Shown one piece after another: positions 1 through 10,544 of a DNA stretch of 64,000 bases (positions within the stretch are counted from its first letter, which is position 1; every line of letters begins with the position of its first letter). The translations under genes and the position numbers were made by a program. A model generated the notes under the pieces. That model did not search any database, was not told the DNA's origin, and saw nothing but the letters and a program-made list of their open reading frames with translations. Where the stretch lies: the NCBI RefSeq assembly GCF_024448715.1, contig NZ_JAMOHZ010000002.1, forward strand, positions 62,001 to 126,000. The letters are read 5' to 3'. This stretch comes from Stutzerimonas stutzeri (GTDB taxonomy: Bacteria > Pseudomonadota > Gammaproteobacteria > Pseudomonadales > Pseudomonadaceae).

Positions 1-479
1 TGGAAGATCATCCGCTCGGCTTCGTCGAGGATCTCCTCGCCCGTACGGCCCTGCGGCGCATAAGCACTGTCGGCGATCTCGTTGCTGATACCGATCAGCT
101 GACGCAGCGTCGCCCGCTCGCGAATGATTTGCGCGTAGGCCTTGATATTGGCCACGGACGGCGTGTTCTTTGCCAGCTCGCCCAAATATGCGAGCCCACC
201 GACCTGCGGCAGATGACCTTCCTTATCCAGTTGTTCGGAAAGGGTCACCACATCGAACGGCGAGTTGCGCTCGGCCAGAACGAAAATGGCTCGGAAGATC
301 AGGCGGTGATCATGACGATAGAAGTCGCCGTCGGAGACTTGGTCGAGCACACGTTCCCAGGCATTGTTGTCCAGCATCAGCCCGCCAAGCACGGCCTGTT
401 CGGCCTCGATGGAATGCGGCGGCACCTTGAGCGCGGCGGTTTCCAGGTCGTACTGCTGAGGGATGCTGATGTCGTTCAT
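1..479 (-). CDS. dnaB: Replicative DNA helicase DnaB, N-terminal part (cut by window edge)
   Basis: The gene reads leftward from an ATG at 479 and leaves the window after about 159 codons. The visible part starts MNDISIPQQYDLETAALKVP and continues with the N-terminal DnaB domain, including HSIEAEQAVLGGLMLDN and a GGLAYLGELAKNTPS stretch typical of bacterial DnaB. This domain forms the collar of the hexameric helicase and binds primase; the RecA-like ATPase half lies outside the window. It follows rplI in the usual Pseudomonas order but is separated from it by a strong terminator, so it probably has its own promoter in the 108-base gap. Confidence 0.95.
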   Translation of the reverse strand, partial: MNDISIPQQYDLETAALKVPPHSIEAEQAVLGGLMLDNNAWERVLDQVSDGDFYRHDHRLIFRAIFVLAERNSPFDVVTLSEQLDKEGHLPQVGGLAYLGELAKNTPSVANIKAYAQIIRERATLRQLIGISNEIADSAYAPQGRTGEEILDEAERMIF

Positions 480-502
480 GGCACTCGGAATATTGATGTT
501 CA

Positions 503-543
503 GAAAGACAAAGGGCACGTTCCACTCGCGTGGAAACGTGCCC
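503..543 (-). terminator. Rho-independent terminator after rplI
   Basis: On the minus strand a GGGCACGTT / AACGTGCCC stem (513-543) with an inner CCAC/GTGG pairing is followed by a T-rich tail. It lies directly after the rplI stop and should end the rpsF-rpsR-DUF2232-rplI transcript before dnaB. Confidence 0.85.
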
Positions 544-587
544 GATGTTACCCGTCAGGCACCCGAGGTGCCAGACGACAGCCGGTA

Positions 588-1034
588 TCAGCCAGCGATC
601 ACGATCAGCTTCACGGTCGCTTCGACGTCGGTGTGCAGGTGCACGGCTACGTCGTACTCACCAACCTGACGGATGGTGCCGTTCGGCAGACGAATTTCGC
701 TCTTGGCCACTTCCACGCCAGAGGCGGTCAGGGCATCGGCGATGTCGTGAGTACCGATGGAACCGAACAGCTTGCCCTCATCGCCCGCGGTAGCGGTGAT
801 AGTGACTTCCAGTTCGGCCAACTGGGCAGCGCGAGTTTCAGCAGAAGCCTTGCGCTCGGCAGCAGCTTTTTCCAGCTCGGCACGGCGAGCTTCGAACTCG
901 GCGATGTTGGCCGGGGTTGCAGCAGTAGCCTTGCGCTGCGGCAGCAGGTAGTTGCGGCCGTAACCAGACTTGACGTTTACCTTGTCGCCCAGGTTGCCCA
1001 GGTTTGCGACTTTTTCCAGCAGGATGACTTCCAT
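588..1034 (-). CDS. rplI: 50S ribosomal protein L9 (bL9)
   Basis: This 148-residue protein starts [19 protein letters not shown] and carries the signature [13 protein letters not shown] near residue 25, as expected for bL9, which binds 23S rRNA domain V at the base of the L1 stalk and helps keep the reading frame. The N-terminal RNA-binding domain, long connecting helix (residues about 40-75, rich in E, A and R) and C-terminal domain are all present and the length is normal. It is the last gene of the rpsF-rpsR-DUF2232-rplI cluster, 20 bases after the membrane protein gene, and is followed by a hairpin terminator. Confidence 0.97.
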   Translation of the reverse strand: MEVILLEKVANLGNLGDKVNVKSGYGRNYLLPQRKATAATPANIAEFEARRAELEKAAAERKASAETRAAQLAELEVTITATAGDEGKLFGSIGTHDIADALTASGVEVAKSEIRLPNGTIRQVGEYDVAVHLHTDVEATVKLIVIAG

Positions 1035-1054
1035 TTGAGTCTTACCTCTCTAAC

Positions 1055-1948
1055 TTAACCTTCACCGTTCGCAGGTCCCGCATCGTCATCACGAGATGCC
1101 CGACCGCGAAAATCAAACAAACTGTCGACAATGGCCAAGACGGCCAGTAGCGGATAGATCAATTGCATGAACAGCACCAGCGTGACGTAAAGCCCCACCA
1201 GCCAGAACCGCGACATCCGATTCTTTGCCACCAGCCCGTGCACCAGTGCGATGCCGGCAAACACCAGCGGAACACTGCAGAGCGGAGCCAGCATCGCCAA
1301 CTGCGCACCAAGGCTCGGCCCGAGCAACATGCCCATCAGGAGCACCATCGCCAGCGCTGGCGAAAAACGCAGCGCCCGGAATTCGAGCCCGAAGCCACCC
1401 GGGTTATATAACAGCGCCTGCCAGTACCGCCCGAGCATCAAGCTGAGCAAGGTGGTGATTTGTAGCAGCGCCGCCAACAGACCGGTCAGAACCGGTATTA
1501 GCAACGCCCCCAACCGCGCCTGCTCTTCCTCCGAAAGCTGCTGATAGGCATCCGACAGCATGTCGGGCAACACATTCTGCAACTCGGTAGCCAGCGCCGT
1601 GATCGGCTCGCCAAAAACCACTCCGAGCGCCCAGGCGTACAGCATCCCGAGCCCTACGCTGCACAGCATCACACGGGACCAGGAGTTCTGGCTGCGCAAC
1701 AACAGCGCCAACCCGAACGATCCCAGCAGCACCAACAGAGTCCGTGGATCACCGAAGTACCACCAGGCCAGTGCCGGTAATACAGCCCAGACCAACACAC
1801 CCAGCGCATCATTCAATCCACGGCGCAACAACACCAGGCTACCCGCAGCGGCACACAGCCAGAACAACATTGGCAGTGCCGCAGAGCCAGCTACTACAGC
1901 AATCGCTTGCATACGGCCGCGCATGATGAAGTCAGCCAGGGCGCGCAT
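1055..1948 (-). CDS. DUF2232-type polytopic membrane protein
   Basis: A 297-residue hydrophobic protein with about eight predicted membrane segments (for example around residues 15-45, 65-100, 150-175 and 195-275) and a short polar tail. It lies between rpsR and rplI, the position held in Pseudomonas by a conserved membrane protein of the DUF2232 (YybS-like) family. The start MRALADFIMRGR follows the rpsR stop by 34 bases. No catalytic motif is visible and the molecular role of the family is not established. The location in a ribosomal protein operon is conserved, but this does not imply a ribosomal function. Confidence 0.8.
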   Translation of the reverse strand: MRALADFIMRGRMQAIAVVAGSAALPMLFWLCAAAGSLVLLRRGLNDALGVLVWAVLPALAWWYFGDPRTLLVLLGSFGLALLLRSQNSWSRVMLCSVGLGMLYAWALGVVFGEPITALATELQNVLPDMLSDAYQQLSEEEQARLGALLIPVLTGLLAALLQITTLLSLMLGRYWQALLYNPGGFGLEFRALRFSPALAMVLLMGMLLGPSLGAQLAMLAPLCSVPLVFAGIALVHGLVAKNRMSRFWLVGLYVTLVLFMQLIYPLLAVLAIVDSLFDFRGRASRDDDAGPANGEG

Positions 1949-1982
1949 GCGATCTATCCTTTACTTCTGCCGAACAGTTCGA

Positions 1983-2213
1983 TCAACGGCCGTGGCTGTC
2001 GGTGTAGGGCAACAGGGCCAGAAAACGGGCGCGCTTGATAGCGGTAGCCAGCTGGCGCTGATAGCGTGCTTTGGTTCCGGTGATACGGCTAGGAACGATC
2101 TTGCCGGTTTCGGAAATATAGGCTTTCAGTGTGTTGAGATCCTTGTAGTCGATCTCTTTCACGTTTTCTGCGGTGAAACGGCAGAACTTACGACGACGGA
2201 AAAAACGTGCCAT
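1983..2213 (-). CDS. rpsR: 30S ribosomal protein S18 (bS18)
   Basis: The 76-residue product starts [18 protein letters not shown] and contains the core [20 protein letters not shown], which identifies bS18. It binds as a heterodimer with S6 in the platform of the 30S subunit. Length is normal for gamma-proteobacteria. It is 28 bases downstream of rpsF, consistent with co-transcription and matched synthesis of the S6:S18 pair. Confidence 0.97.
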   Translation of the reverse strand: MARFFRRRKFCRFTAENVKEIDYKDLNTLKAYISETGKIVPSRITGTKARYQRQLATAIKRARFLALLPYTDSHGR

Positions 2214-2241
2214 GAATAGGCTCCTTCAATAGGTCCGTGGA

Positions 2242-2661
2242 TTACTCGTCAGCGTTGTTGTCGCGGCTGTCACTGTCGCTGTCATCGTTGACATTGTCAG
2301 ATTCAGGGCGATCACGACGCTCACGGCGCTCGCTACGGTTTTCCTCAGCCTTCAGCATCTCGGACTGTTCAGTCTCGGCTGCGTCGCGACGGATGACCAG
2401 GTTACGGATGACGGCGTCGTTGTAGCGGAAGTTATCTTCTAGCTCAGCCAGTGCCTTACCGCTGCACTCGACGTTCAGCATCACGTAATGTGCCTTGTGC
2501 ACGTTGTTGATGGCGTAAGCCAGCTGACGACGGCCCCAGTCTTCTAGGCGATGAATTTTGCCGCCGTCTTCTTCGATCAGCTTGGTGTAACGCTCCACCA
2601 TGCCGCCAACCTGCTCGCTCTGGTCGGGGTGGACCAGAAAGATGATTTCGTAATGACGCAT
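2242..2661 (-). CDS. rpsF: 30S ribosomal protein S6 (bS6)
   Basis: This 139-residue protein starts [18 protein letters not shown] and has the ferredoxin-like S6 fold with the conserved [19 protein letters not shown] stretch near residue 41. The tail from about residue 105 is acidic and Asp/Ser-rich (for example [20 protein letters not shown]), typical of gamma-proteobacterial S6; in E. coli this tail receives extra glutamates from RimK. It is the first gene of the S6-S18-L9 transcript and has a clear promoter 118 bases upstream. Confidence 0.97.
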   Translation of the reverse strand: MRHYEIIFLVHPDQSEQVGGMVERYTKLIEEDGGKIHRLEDWGRRQLAYAINNVHKAHYVMLNVECSGKALAELEDNFRYNDAVIRNLVIRRDAAETEQSEMLKAEENRSERRERRDRPESDNVNDDSDSDSRDNNADE

Positions 2662-2778
2662 TGTTGCTCCTTACGGGTTGCAGCCTGCCGCACAACGCGG
2701 GTCAGGCAAGGAGTGAATGAGTTGTTTCTTGCCAGCCAGAGAGGCGCGCAAACACCTGCCATCCGGGCAAGGGGCGCA

Positions 2779-2807
2779 ATTCTAGAGAAGGCCGGCCGGC
2801 CGTGCAA
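2779..2807 (-). promoter_or_regulatory. Sigma-70 promoter of the rpsF operon
   Basis: On the minus strand TTGCAC (2802-2807) and TAGAAT (2779-2784) are separated by exactly 17 bases. A GC-rich discriminator follows, as at growth-rate-controlled ribosomal promoters. The spacer is largely a repeated GGCC motif. Confidence 0.75.
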
Positions 2808-2839
2808 GGCGATTTGGTGATTATTTAACCAGCCGGCGC

Positions 2840-5011
2840 TCAACCGCGCCCGTCAGCGGACCGCTCGGCCTGGATGCTCTCAAGCAAGGTCCTGACTTGG
2901 TGAATATCGTAGGGCTTGAGCATCGTCCTTAGATTCTCGAGCCCTACCTCATGCGCATTGACGGCGTAACCGGAGGCGATAACGACGCTCAGCGCGGCGT
3001 CGCGCAACTTGGCTTGACGCACCAACTCGATACCACTTATTCCAGCCAGACCGACATCTGTCAGCAGCACGTCGAAGCGACCTTGATCGAGCCGCTCCAG
3101 CGCGGTTTCCGCCGACTCGCAAAGGCTCACCTCGTGACCAAGTTCTTCCATCACCTCCCCAGTAAGCATGCGCAGCGTGGGATCATCCTCGACGAACAGG
3201 ATCTTCAGCCCACTGAAACCCTCTGCGGCCCCGGGCGCACCGAATGTTTTCGCAGGCGCCGGATGTCGGCCATATCCAGCCACCGTCTCCTGCACGCCCG
3301 CCTCACTCTGTGTAGCGCTGCGCGGCAAATACACACGAACCGAAGTCCCGCTGCCCTCTTCGCTCTCCAACTCGACGAAACCGCCGCTCTGCTTGACGAA
3401 ACCGTAAACCATACTCAAACCCAGGCCAGACGCATTGGCGTCTTTGCGTGTCGTGAAGAATGGTTCGAATGCGCGCTCTAGTATTTCGGGGCGCATCCCT
3501 TCACCCTCGTCGATAACGCTCAGTTCCACGTAAGGGCCGGCCACGACACCTGGCTGCCCACCGAGCTGCGCGGTATTCAGAGACCGGTTGCGCAGACGTA
3601 TGCACAACGCGCCGCCACCTGTCATTGCGTCACGCGCATTGGCTGCAAGGTTGAGGATCGTCGCTTGCAGATTGCCCATGTCAGCGAAAACCGGCCATAG
3701 GTCTGGCTGCACATCGACGTTCACTTGCGTGGCTCGACCAAGCGCACCGCTCAGCAATTCGCTCATCTGCCCGAGCAGCTCTCCAAGGTCTACCGATTGC
3801 GGCTGAAGCGGTTGGCGGCTAGCAAAAGCAAGCAACTGGGACGCCAAACGCGCACCTTTCTCCACGCCACCAACAGCCGATTCCAGTCGGCGCTGAGCCG
3901 TCTCGTCAGTACCTAGATTGCGCCGCAACAGCTGCAGGTTGCCGCCGATGATCTGCAGCATGTTGTTGAAGTCATGGGCTATGCCGCCGGTCAGCTTGCC
4001 CACCGCCTCGAGCTTCTGCGATTGCATCAGAGCCGCCTGTGCCACGCGACGCTCGGACTCGCTATGCAGCAACTCGCGCGTGCGTTCGCGGACCAACTCT
4101 TCGAGATGTTCACGATGCTCGCGCAACTCCTGCTGGCTGCGATGCCGCTCGGTCACATCACTGCCTTGCACGAAAATGCCCGACGTTCGCCCGTCACGCT
4201 CGATGATTGGCTGGAACACAAAGTCAACGTAGACCTCCTCCGGCTTTACGTCGGAGCGGCGCTGCAAAAGCGCTCGCATGCCCCTGCCAATATAAGGCTC
4301 GCCAGTGAGGTAAACCTGGTCTAGCAGACCAATGAACGCTTGCCCCGCCAGCTCGGGTAAACCATCGCGCACCGCCTTGCCTAACAATTGCCGATGACCG
4401 GTGAGCTGCTGATAAGCCTCGTTGACCAGCTCGAATACATGCTCGGGACCGCGCAGGAAGCAGACGAAGCCCGGCGCCTGAGCAAACAGTTGGCGCAACT
4501 GGTTGCCTTCATCCTGCATCATCTTGGCGCGCGACAAAATCGCCGCCTCGATCTGCTGCGATGGCTGTTCAGGGAACTCGGCCGAACGCAAGGAAGCCTT
4601 CAGCAATTGCAACTCGGTGATATCAACGGTGTGCTGCAGGATGGCGGTCACCTCACCCTGCTCATCCAGCACCGGCGTATGCGTCGCACTCCAGTAACGA
4701 TCCTCGTATGCGGCACCGCCTTCGGAGCTGACCGCTATCGAGTAGTGAATTACCGGCAGCGTATCCACCGTTTTGGTGCGCAGTACGCGGCCAAAAGATT
4801 CAAGCAGCTCCTCGACATGGCTCGCGTCCGGGAATTGGGGATCAGCCGCGAACGCCTCATGTATGCGCCGTCCAACGATATCTTCAAGTGCACGAGCGGT
4901 GAGTTTCAGATAAGCCGAGTTGGCATCCAGGATGGCCAGCTCTCGATCAAGCAATAAATAGGCGTTCGGTGAAACTCTGAATAGCGTCTCGAACGACGGG
5001 CGTTGCGGCAT
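2840..5011 (-). CDS. PAS-PAS hybrid sensor histidine kinase with C-terminal receiver
   Basis: A 723-residue protein without membrane segments. Two PAS-type sensor domains (about 5-130 and 185-300) are followed by a coiled coil, a HisKA domain with the phospho-acceptor His346 in GGIAHDFNNML, and an ATPase domain with N-box (LNLAANARDAM), G1 (DEGEGM), F-box (FEPFFTTR) and G2 (GLGLS). The C-terminal receiver (about 605-715) has VEDD, phospho-acceptor Asp652 in LLTDVGL, and the LKPY lysine. The start at 5011 is chosen over an upstream ATG because GGAGGT lies just before it and the PAS domain begins there. There is no DNA-binding output domain and no neighbouring response regulator, so the partner is unknown. 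It separates rlmB from rpsF. Confidence 0.88.
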   Translation of the reverse strand: MPQRPSFETLFRVSPNAYLLLDRELAILDANSAYLKLTARALEDIVGRRIHEAFAADPQFPDASHVEELLESFGRVLRTKTVDTLPVIHYSIAVSSEGGAAYEDRYWSATHTPVLDEQGEVTAILQHTVDITELQLLKASLRSAEFPEQPSQQIEAAILSRAKMMQDEGNQLRQLFAQAPGFVCFLRGPEHVFELVNEAYQQLTGHRQLLGKAVRDGLPELAGQAFIGLLDQVYLTGEPYIGRGMRALLQRRSDVKPEEVYVDFVFQPIIERDGRTSGIFVQGSDVTERHRSQQELREHREHLEELVRERTRELLHSESERRVAQAALMQSQKLEAVGKLTGGIAHDFNNMLQIIGGNLQLLRRNLGTDETAQRRLESAVGGVEKGARLASQLLAFASRQPLQPQSVDLGELLGQMSELLSGALGRATQVNVDVQPDLWPVFADMGNLQATILNLAANARDAMTGGGALCIRLRNRSLNTAQLGGQPGVVAGPYVELSVIDEGEGMRPEILERAFEPFFTTRKDANASGLGLSMVYGFVKQSGGFVELESEEGSGTSVRVYLPRSATQSEAGVQETVAGYGRHPAPAKTFGAPGAAEGFSGLKILFVEDDPTLRMLTGEVMEELGHEVSLCESAETALERLDQGRFDVLLTDVGLAGISGIELVRQAKLRDAALSVVIASGYAVNAHEVGLENLRTMLKPYDIHQVRTLLESIQAERSADGRG

Positions 5012-5207
5012 ACGACCTCCATGATGGGAGCCTGCGCCAGCTCTAATCAATAGCTGGCCCAGGCTCGCATCCGAACACACAACCAAACCAAAAACACGAT
5101 GGAGCCGACAGTAAGCCTCAGAACGGACAATTGACCGCTAACGGGGCGATCCGTTTCGAGATGAGCAGCAGCTTTGCAGTAGATCGGCGCCTGACGGCAC
5201 CGCCTTA

Positions 5208-5963
5208 CTACCTCGCAGCCTTGCCCGAGCGGCGTTGACGCAGCGCCTCGAACAGGCAGACGCCGGTGGCGACGGATACGTTTAAGCTACTGACGCTCCC
5301 ACCCATTGGCAGCCGAACCAGATAATCGCAATGCTCGCGAGTCAGACGCCGCATGCCCTTGCCCTCGGCCCCCATCACCAACACGATGGGCCCGCTGAGG
5401 TCCTGATCGTAGAGCTCTTGGTCGGCTTCACCGGCCGTGCCGACGATCCACAAGCCTCGCTGCTGTAGCTTTTCCAACGTTCGCGCAAGGTTGGTGACCG
5501 CAACCAGTGGAATGACTTCCGCAGCACCGCAGGCCACCTTGCGCACCGTGGCGTTCAGCGTCGCTGATTTGTCCTTGGGGATGATCACCGCCAGCGCCCC
5601 GGCAGCATCAGCGGTACGCAAACAGGCGCCGAGATTGTGCGGATCCGTGACGCCATCGAGCACCAGCAACAAAGGCGCTCCCTCGGCCCGATCCAGAAGC
5701 TCCTCGAGCATCGCATCGCCCCAGACCTGGCTGGGACTGACATCGGCTACCACGCCCTGATGCACCCCCTCGACCCAGGCATCCATCTCGCGGCGCTCGC
5801 ACTGGCCAACGCGAACTTTCGACTGCTCGGCCAATTGCACCAGCGCCTGCACCCGCGGATCGTCGCGCCCCTCGGCCAGCCAGACCTGTTTGACTCGTTT
5901 CGGATGATGGCGAAGCAAAGCCTCCACGGCATGCAAGCCGTAGATTTTTTCGAGATCGCTCAT
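5208..5963 (-). CDS. rlmB: 23S rRNA (guanosine-2'-O-)-methyltransferase RlmB
   Basis: A 251-residue SPOUT-class methyltransferase that methylates G2251 of 23S rRNA in E. coli. The N-terminal substrate-binding domain starts MSDLEKIYGLHAVEALLRHH. The three SPOUT motifs are clear: NLGACLRTADAAGA, VLVMGAEGKGMRRLT and SVSSLNVSVATGVCLFEALR; the last two form the knotted S-adenosylmethionine site. The start overlaps the rnr stop by four bases, so it is translationally coupled to RNase R. Confidence 0.96.
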   Translation of the reverse strand: MSDLEKIYGLHAVEALLRHHPKRVKQVWLAEGRDDPRVQALVQLAEQSKVRVGQCERREMDAWVEGVHQGVVADVSPSQVWGDAMLEELLDRAEGAPLLLVLDGVTDPHNLGACLRTADAAGALAVIIPKDKSATLNATVRKVACGAAEVIPLVAVTNLARTLEKLQQRGLWIVGTAGEADQELYDQDLSGPIVLVMGAEGKGMRRLTREHCDYLVRLPMGGSVSSLNVSVATGVCLFEALRQRRSGKAAR

Positions 5964-8494
5964 GTCTTGGCCTTACGCTTGCGCGACGCGCTGCCGTCGG
6001 TCTTGGTGGCCGGCTTGCTGACCGTCTTTGGCTTCGACGAGCTGCGCTTGGGCTTAGCCCTCGCCGACCTGCCCTCTTTTGCATCGGCGAGCAGCGCCTT
6101 CTTCACTTCACGGCTTTTGCGAACATCGGCACTGACAGGCTCCCGCTCTTTGAACGAGGTATCGGCGCCCTTCTTGCCGCGCCCATCCTTACGAGCGGCG
6201 CCCTTGGTATCAGCCACGGTACGCTCGCCAATGCCGATCTTGCTGCCGCCACTGATCAGCTCGAAGTCGATCTTGCGTTCGTCGAGATCGACGCGCATCA
6301 CCCGCACTTCAACGCTGTCGCCGAGACGGAAGCTGCGCCCACTGCGCTCGCCGGAGAGGCGATGGTGCAGGGGATCGAAATGGTAGTAATCGCCGGGCAT
6401 GGCGGTCACGTGCACTAGGCCTTCGACATAGATATCGGTCAGCTCGACAAACAGGCCAAATCCCGTTACCGCCGTGATGACACCAGGGAAGCTCTCGCCG
6501 ACCCGGTCTTTCATGAACTCGCACTTCAGCCAGTTCACCACGTCACGGGTCGCTTCATCGGCGCGGCGCTCGGTCATCGAGCACTGCTCGCCCAACTGCT
6601 CCAGCGCGGCCTCATCGTACGGATAGATTCGCGCTTTGGGCATGCTGGTCGCCCCTTCTCGACGCACATGCGAGGTATCGCGGCGAGAGCGAATCACGCT
6701 GCGAATCGCACGATGGATCAGCAGGTCCGGATAGCGACGGATCGGCGATGTAAAGTGCGCATAAGCCTCGTAGTTGAGACCGAAATGCCCGTTATTGTCC
6801 GGACTGTAGACCGCCTGACTGAGCGACCGCAGCATCACAGTCTGGATCACGTGGAAATCGGGACGCCCCTGGATGCGCTCCAGCAACGCCTGATAGTCCT
6901 TAGGCGTCGGTCCCTCCTTACCCTTGTGCAAGGTCAGGCCCAACTCGCCGAGGAACGCACGCAGTTTTTCCTGACGCTCCAGCGGCGGACCATCGTGAAC
7001 GCGATACAAACCGGGAATGTCGTGATCCTGAAGGAAGCGTGCGGTGGCCACGTTGGCGCAGAGCATGCATTCTTCGATCAGCTTGTGCGCGTCGTTGCGC
7101 TCGGTGGGCTTAATTGCCGAGATCTTGCGCTCCGCGCCAAAGACGATGCGCGTCTCCTGGGTTTCGAAGTCGATCGCACCGCGGGCATGACGCGCTTTTA
7201 GCAACACCTTGTACAGCGCGTACAGCTGCTTGAGGTCCGGCAGTACCTCCGCATACTCACCAATCAGGCGCTTGCCTTCAGCCGAAGACGGCTGTTCCAG
7301 CATGCTGCTGACCTTGTTGTAGGTCAGCCGGGCATGGGAATGAATGACTGCTTCGTAGAATTGATAGTCCGTCATCCTCCCTGATTTGCTCAGAGTGATT
7401 TCGCAGACCATTGCCAGACGATCGACATGTGGATTCAGGGAGCAGAGACCGTTGGAAAGCTCTTCCGGGAGCATCGGCACCACCCGCTCGGGGAAGTATA
7501 CCGAGGTGCCGCGCAGCTCGGCTTCCTGGTCCAGCGCCGACCCCACCTTCACATAGTGCGATACGTCCGCGATCGCAACGTACAAGCGGAAGCCACCCGA
7601 AAAAAGCTTCCAGCCGCTGAGCTTCTCGCAATACACCGCATCGTCGAAATCTCGCGCATCTTCGCCATCGATGGTGACGAAGGGTAGATGGCGCAGGTCG
7701 ACACGCTTGTGCTTGTCCCTCTCTTCCACTTCGGGCTTGAGTTTGGCGGCTTCGCGTTTTACGGCGTCAGGCCAGACGTGAGGAATATCGAAGCTGCGCA
7801 GCGCGACGTCGATCTCCATGCCCGGAGCCATGTAGTTGCCAATCACCTCGACCACATCACCCTGAGGCTGGAAACGCTGAGTAGGCCAGTGGGTAATCTT
7901 GATTTCGACGAACTGACCGGGCTTGGCATCCATTGATCGGCCAGGTGTTACCAATACTTCCTGCTGGATTTTGGGGTTGTCGGCCATGACGAAACCGATG
8001 CCGCTTTCTTCCTGATAGCGCCCGACGATCGTTTCATGAGCCCGGCTGATCACTTCGACGATCGCGCCTTCGCGGCGACCGCGACGATCGAGGCCAGCGA
8101 CCCTTGCCAGGCAGCGGTCTCCGTCGAATACCAGGCGCATCTGTGCAGGGCTGAGGAACAGGTCATCACTGCCATCATCAGGGATCAGGAAACCGAAGCC
8201 ATCGCGATGGCCGCTGACACGACCGCGAACCAGGTCCAGCTTGTCCACCGGGGCATAAGCGCCGCGCCGGGTATAGATCAGCTGACCGTCACGCTCCATC
8301 GCGCGCAAACGGCGGCGCAGAGCTTCAATATCGTCTTCGGATGCCAGTTCGAACTCTTCTACCAGCTGTTCACGCGCCGCTGGCGAGCCGCGCTCGCTCA
8401 GGTGCTGGAGAATCAGCTCACGGCTGGGGATGGGGTTTTCGTACTTTTCCGCTTCACGTGCGGCCTCGGGGTCGAGGGATTGCCAATCGGCCAT
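5960..8494 (-). CDS. rnr: Ribonuclease R
   Basis: An 844-residue 3'-5' exoribonuclease of the RNB family that degrades structured RNA in mRNA and rRNA quality control. An N-terminal helix-turn-helix (about 20-85) and cold-shock domains (about 85-230) precede the RNB domain, whose metal-binding motif DGEDARDFDD lies near residues 276-285. An S1 domain (about 650-745) follows, then a Lys/Arg/Ser/Ala-rich disordered tail (about 756-844). The length is slightly above that of E. coli RNase R. It is followed directly by rlmB. Confidence 0.96.
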   Translation of the reverse strand: MADWQSLDPEAAREAEKYENPIPSRELILQHLSERGSPAAREQLVEEFELASEDDIEALRRRLRAMERDGQLIYTRRGAYAPVDKLDLVRGRVSGHRDGFGFLIPDDGSDDLFLSPAQMRLVFDGDRCLARVAGLDRRGRREGAIVEVISRAHETIVGRYQEESGIGFVMADNPKIQQEVLVTPGRSMDAKPGQFVEIKITHWPTQRFQPQGDVVEVIGNYMAPGMEIDVALRSFDIPHVWPDAVKREAAKLKPEVEERDKHKRVDLRHLPFVTIDGEDARDFDDAVYCEKLSGWKLFSGGFRLYVAIADVSHYVKVGSALDQEAELRGTSVYFPERVVPMLPEELSNGLCSLNPHVDRLAMVCEITLSKSGRMTDYQFYEAVIHSHARLTYNKVSSMLEQPSSAEGKRLIGEYAEVLPDLKQLYALYKVLLKARHARGAIDFETQETRIVFGAERKISAIKPTERNDAHKLIEECMLCANVATARFLQDHDIPGLYRVHDGPPLERQEKLRAFLGELGLTLHKGKEGPTPKDYQALLERIQGRPDFHVIQTVMLRSLSQAVYSPDNNGHFGLNYEAYAHFTSPIRRYPDLLIHRAIRSVIRSRRDTSHVRREGATSMPKARIYPYDEAALEQLGEQCSMTERRADEATRDVVNWLKCEFMKDRVGESFPGVITAVTGFGLFVELTDIYVEGLVHVTAMPGDYYHFDPLHHRLSGERSGRSFRLGDSVEVRVMRVDLDERKIDFELISGGSKIGIGERTVADTKGAARKDGRGKKGADTSFKEREPVSADVRKSREVKKALLADAKEGRSARAKPKRSSSKPKTVSKPATKTDGSASRKRKAKT

Positions 8495-8606
8495 TAAGAG
8501 ATGTCACCTTTCATTCATTTATAGAGGCAGAACGCCCTATACCTATTGAAGCGCGAAACGCCTGCTGACGGCAGCTTTCGAGCGAATTATTTTTCCCCTG
8601 CGGGCC

Positions 8607-8635
8607 TTTACAAGGCATAACCCCGCCCGTATAGT
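8607..8635 (+). promoter_or_regulatory. Sigma-70 promoter for the tRNA-Leu genes
   Basis: TTTACA (8607-8612) and TATAGT (8630-8635) are spaced by 17 bases on the plus strand. A GC-rich discriminator follows, typical of stable-RNA promoters. The first tRNA starts 64 bases after the -10 box. Confidence 0.75.
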
Positions 8636-8698
8636 TCGCGCCCACAATGTCTGGTAGACGTTGTAGCACGGAAACGATGAACTATCATCGTTTGCAGT

Positions 8699-8785
8699 GC
8701 CCAGGTGGCGGAATTGGTAGACGCACTAGGTTCAGGTCCTAGCGATGGCAACATCGTGGAAGTTCGAGTCTTCTCCTGGGCACCA
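8699..8785 (+). tRNA. tRNA-Leu (anticodon CAG), copy 1
   Basis: An 87-base class II tRNA with an encoded CCA end. The acceptor stem GCCCAGG pairs with CCTGGGC, the anticodon loop TTCAGGT gives CAG, and a long variable arm is present, as expected for tRNA-Leu. The TpsiC loop contains TTCGAGT. It is identical over its whole length to the copy 100 bases downstream. Confidence 0.97.
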
Positions 8786-8885
8786 TTTATTTGATGAGAT
8801 TTCTCTTCCGGAGAATCTTGTAGACACGAGGTTTGTCGGCCTCGACCAGCAATCGACAGAAGTCGGTGAGCAATCATCGCAATGT

Positions 8886-8972
8886 GCCCAGGTGGCGGAA
8901 TTGGTAGACGCACTAGGTTCAGGTCCTAGCGATGGCAACATCGTGGAAGTTCGAGTCTTCTCCTGGGCACCA
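8886..8972 (+). tRNA. tRNA-Leu (anticodon CAG), copy 2
   Basis: All 87 bases match copy 1, including the encoded CCA. A strong terminator begins nine bases downstream, so both copies are probably made from one transcript driven by the promoter at 8607-8635. The 100-base spacer between the copies is not repeated, which points to an old duplication or to gene conversion. Confidence 0.97.
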
Positions 8973-8980
8973 CTCTTCAG

Positions 8981-9009
8981 AAAAAACCGAGCCACTGGCT
9001 CGGTTTTTT
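8981..9009 (+). terminator. Terminator after the tRNA-Leu pair
   Basis: ACCGAGCC pairs with GGCTCGGT around a three-base loop and is followed by six T; a run of A on the left side makes it potentially bidirectional. Confidence 0.9.
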
Positions 9010-9123
9010 CGTTTCTGCGCTTGAAAACCAATTAGCCGCCGAGCAACAGCACGATTGCGAAAGGATGAACCCTTTCCGAGCCTAAGGCTCGTTCATTCGC
9101 AATCAACCCGAACCCAAATAAGA

Positions 9124-9143
9124 AGGCCGCCCTTGGGCGGCCT
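9124..9143 (-). terminator. Hairpin terminator after purA
   Basis: An AGGCCGCC / GGCGGCCT stem with a four-base loop lies 18 bases past the purA stop. On the minus strand it is followed by a T-rich stretch. Confidence 0.7.
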
Positions 9144-9161
9144 GTTTGTATAGGCGAGCTA

Positions 9162-10520
<1,359 letters not shown>

Positions 10521-10544
10521 CTAGCGCATTCAGCGCGACCCGGA

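Noticed and set aside
129..1058. A long plus-strand open frame over rplI and the end of dnaB
   Set aside because: It lies opposite rplI and dnaB, whose proteins are unmistakable; the antisense product has no recognisable domain and reflects high-GC codon bias.
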